Assembly (NCBI GenBank): GCA_016199325.1
Contig: JACQGW010000302.1
Location: 1 to 15,250, forward strand
DNA length: 15,250 nucleotides
Reading direction: 5' to 3'
Source of the DNA: Chloroflexota bacterium
GTDB lineage: Bacteria > Chloroflexota > Dehalococcoidia > JACQGW01
Shown here in pieces: positions 13,940 to 15,250 of this stretch. The translations under genes and the position numbers were made by a program. Position 1 is the first letter of the stretch. Each line of letters starts with the position of its first letter. The notes under the pieces are model-generated. The model was not told the DNA's origin. It was given only the letters and a program-made list of their open reading frames with translations, and did no database searches.

Positions 13940-15162
13940 CCGGCGGCGGGGACCGGCGGACACGGGCCGGCAGCCACCTGCGTGCCCTCTGTGCCGGCAG
14001 GGACCGGCGCCCGGGCAGCGCAGAAAACCGTGCGGGCACCGCCTACGTGGCCGAACTCCTCGCTCGACAGGGCTGGGCGGTCGCCCAGCCGGAGTTCGAG
14101 GTCGTCGGCTGGGAAGGCGACGACGGAGTGCTGATGGTCGGCGGGGCCGAGCTCCGTCTCCACACCAGCCCGTACTCCCCTGGCGTGGCGGGATCGGGAG
14201 ACCTCGTCGTCGCCAGCACGCTGGCGGAACTGACCCGTCGGAATCTCGCCGGCGCGATCGTGGTCCTGCGCGGCGCCCTGACCGCCCAGCCGTTGACGCC
14301 AAAGGGCTTCCCCTTCTATCAGGTGGAAGATCACAGGCACCTTATCGATCTCCTGGAAGCAGCCGGCCCGACGGCCATCGTCGCCGCGACGGGCTGGTGC
14401 CCGGAAATGGCCGGCGCGATCCATCCGTTTCCGTTCATCGAGGACGGAGACTTCCGCGTCCCCACCGGATACGTCGACGAACAGATGGGGTCGGCGCTTG
14501 CCGGATTCGACGGACTGCCGGCCCGAGTCGCGCTGCACGGGCAGCGGCAGCCGGCCCTCGCGTGCAACGTCGTGGGCCGGCGGGGGCACGCGCAGGGGCG
14601 AGTAACCGTGACGGCCCACATCGATACGAAGGTGGGCACGCCCGGGGCGCTCGACAACGCCGCCGGCGTGGCGGTGGTGCTGCTGGTGGCCGAGATGCTC
14701 GACACGAGAGCGCCCACCGGTGTGGAGCTCGTCGTGCTGAACGGCGAAGACTACTTCAACGCCGCGGGCGAGGTGCAGTATCTGAGCGAGCACGGCGGCG
14801 ACCTCGGCGACGTCGCGCTGGCGGTGAACATCGATGCTGCGGGGTACCGCGAGGGGCGAACGGCGTACTCGCTGTACGGCTGCGATGAACGGCTGGCAGC
14901 CCATGTGCGCGCCGTGCTCGACGGGCACGGACTGGTGGAAGGACCGCAGTGGTGGCAGGGCGACCACACGATCTTCGCCATGCATGGGCGGCCCGCTGTG
15001 GCGCTGACGAGCGAGCGCCTGGACACGATCAACCAAGAGCTGCTCCACTCCGCCGACGACACGGTGGAGCAGGTCGACGTGAGTCTGCTGGTGCAGGCTG
15101 CTCAAGCGCTGTGCGAGATGATCGAGCACCTCTCGCCGGCAGACACGAATCCGACGCCCTGA
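13936..15162 (+). CDS. M28-family zinc aminopeptidase / carboxypeptidase
   Basis: This is a 408-residue metallopeptidase of clan MH. All five co-catalytic zinc ligands can be matched: H228 with D230 nearby in [19 protein letters not shown] (226-244), bridging D240, E271/D272 in NGEDYF (269-274), D300 in NIDAAG (298-303), and H371 in LLHSADDT (369-376). H344 lies in a [10 protein letters not shown] segment typical of M28. About 100-200 forms an inserted PA-like region. No signal peptide is seen, so it is likely cytoplasmic, and the specificity is unknown. ATG 13936 overlaps the kinase stop (ATGA) and has only a weak ribosome site of its own, so it depends on coupling. Acetyl-lysine or N-acyl deacylases are related alternatives. 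Confidence 0.88.
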   Translation: MTGGGDRRTRAGSHLRALCAGRDRRPGSAENRAGTAYVAELLARQGWAVAQPEFEVVGWEGDDGVLMVGGAELRLHTSPYSPGVAGSGDLVVASTLAELTRRNLAGAIVVLRGALTAQPLTPKGFPFYQVEDHRHLIDLLEAAGPTAIVAATGWCPEMAGAIHPFPFIEDGDFRVPTGYVDEQMGSALAGFDGLPARVALHGQRQPALACNVVGRRGHAQGRVTVTAHIDTKVGTPGALDNAAGVAVVLLVAEMLDTRAPTGVELVVLNGEDYFNAAGEVQYLSEHGGDLGDVALAVNIDAAGYREGRTAYSLYGCDERLAAHVRAVLDGHGLVEGPQWWQGDHTIFAMHGRPAVALTSERLDTINQELLHSADDTVEQVDVSLLVQAAQALCEMIEHLSPADTNPTP

Positions 15163-15201
15163 TCCTGCGACCCCGCGTAATGGAGATTCACGAATTGATC
15201 C

Positions 15202-15250
15202 GGCATTTGGGATGCCCGATGCCCTCCGTGGGGGCGCAATTCATTGCGCC
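15202..15250. repeat. Palindromic intergenic repeat at the window end
   Basis: GGCGCAAT (15233-15240), TC, then ATTGCGCC (15243-15250) forms a perfect 8-bp palindrome reaching the window edge. A smaller GGCAT/ATGCC pair lies at 15202-15216. The wording GGGGCGCAATTCATTGCGCC resembles a dispersed repeat seen in several bacterial phyla, and the unit may continue past the window. No T-run is visible. Confidence 0.5.

Noticed and set aside
13786..15129. 447-residue - strand ORF
   Set aside because: Antisense to the M28 peptidase, whose metal ligands are all in place.

Overview
The window is high-GC bacterial DNA with short intergenic gaps, many small palindromic and tandem repeats, good sigma70-type promoters, an F420/LLM-type oxidoreductase, a SelA-fold PLP enzyme, an RNHCP zinc protein and a gene that seems to use UGA as selenocysteine. 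This mix fits an uncultivated environmental lineage, perhaps Chloroflexota or a neighbouring high-GC phylum. No rRNA or other marker is present, so the placement is a guess.

Layout. (1) 1-452 holds no gene. It has an imperfect 21-bp inverted repeat pair (17-116), seven copies of a 27-bp tandem repeat (141-316) and a 17-bp inverted repeat pair (316-415). (2) 453-5292 is a tight + strand operon of a HyuA-type hydantoinase/oxoprolinase subunit, a HyuB-type subunit and a SelA-like PLP enzyme, joined by TGATG and ATGA overlaps. (3) 5293-6055 contains a nested inverted repeat, then a gene-less unit with a sigma70-like promoter, a large 5' hairpin and a strong intrinsic terminator (a candidate structured RNA), then a small RNHCP zinc-ribbon gene (6056-6469). 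(4) 6470-6798 is palindromic repeat DNA. (5) 6799-7530 is the most notable gene: a stand-alone relative of the CTP synthase glutaminase domain. Its nucleophile codon is an in-frame TGA followed at the right distance by a bacterial SECIS-like hairpin, and its catalytic His and Glu positions are Leu and Gln. A TIM-barrel, GH18-like protein follows (7575-8477). (6) On the - strand, an LLM oxidoreductase and a glutamate-1-semialdehyde-aminomutase-like enzyme form a two-gene operon (10954-8610) converging on the previous cluster. (7) On the + strand, a homocysteine S-methyltransferase-family protein (11053-12060) is transcribed from a promoter divergent from the LLM gene. A soluble MEDS-PAS histidine kinase (12263-13939) with its own consensus-like promoter is translationally coupled to an M28 zinc peptidase (13936-15162).

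How the genes work together. The hyuA-hyuB-PLP operon probably acts on a cyclic amide or related amino-acid derivative and passes the product to the PLP enzyme. The selenoprotein lies in an apparent + strand unit with the TIM-barrel gene; its loss of the glutaminase triad suggests redox or other selenol chemistry. The kinase has no response regulator within the window; its coupling to the peptidase suggests co-expression only. All assignments come from reading motifs; no database search was possible.
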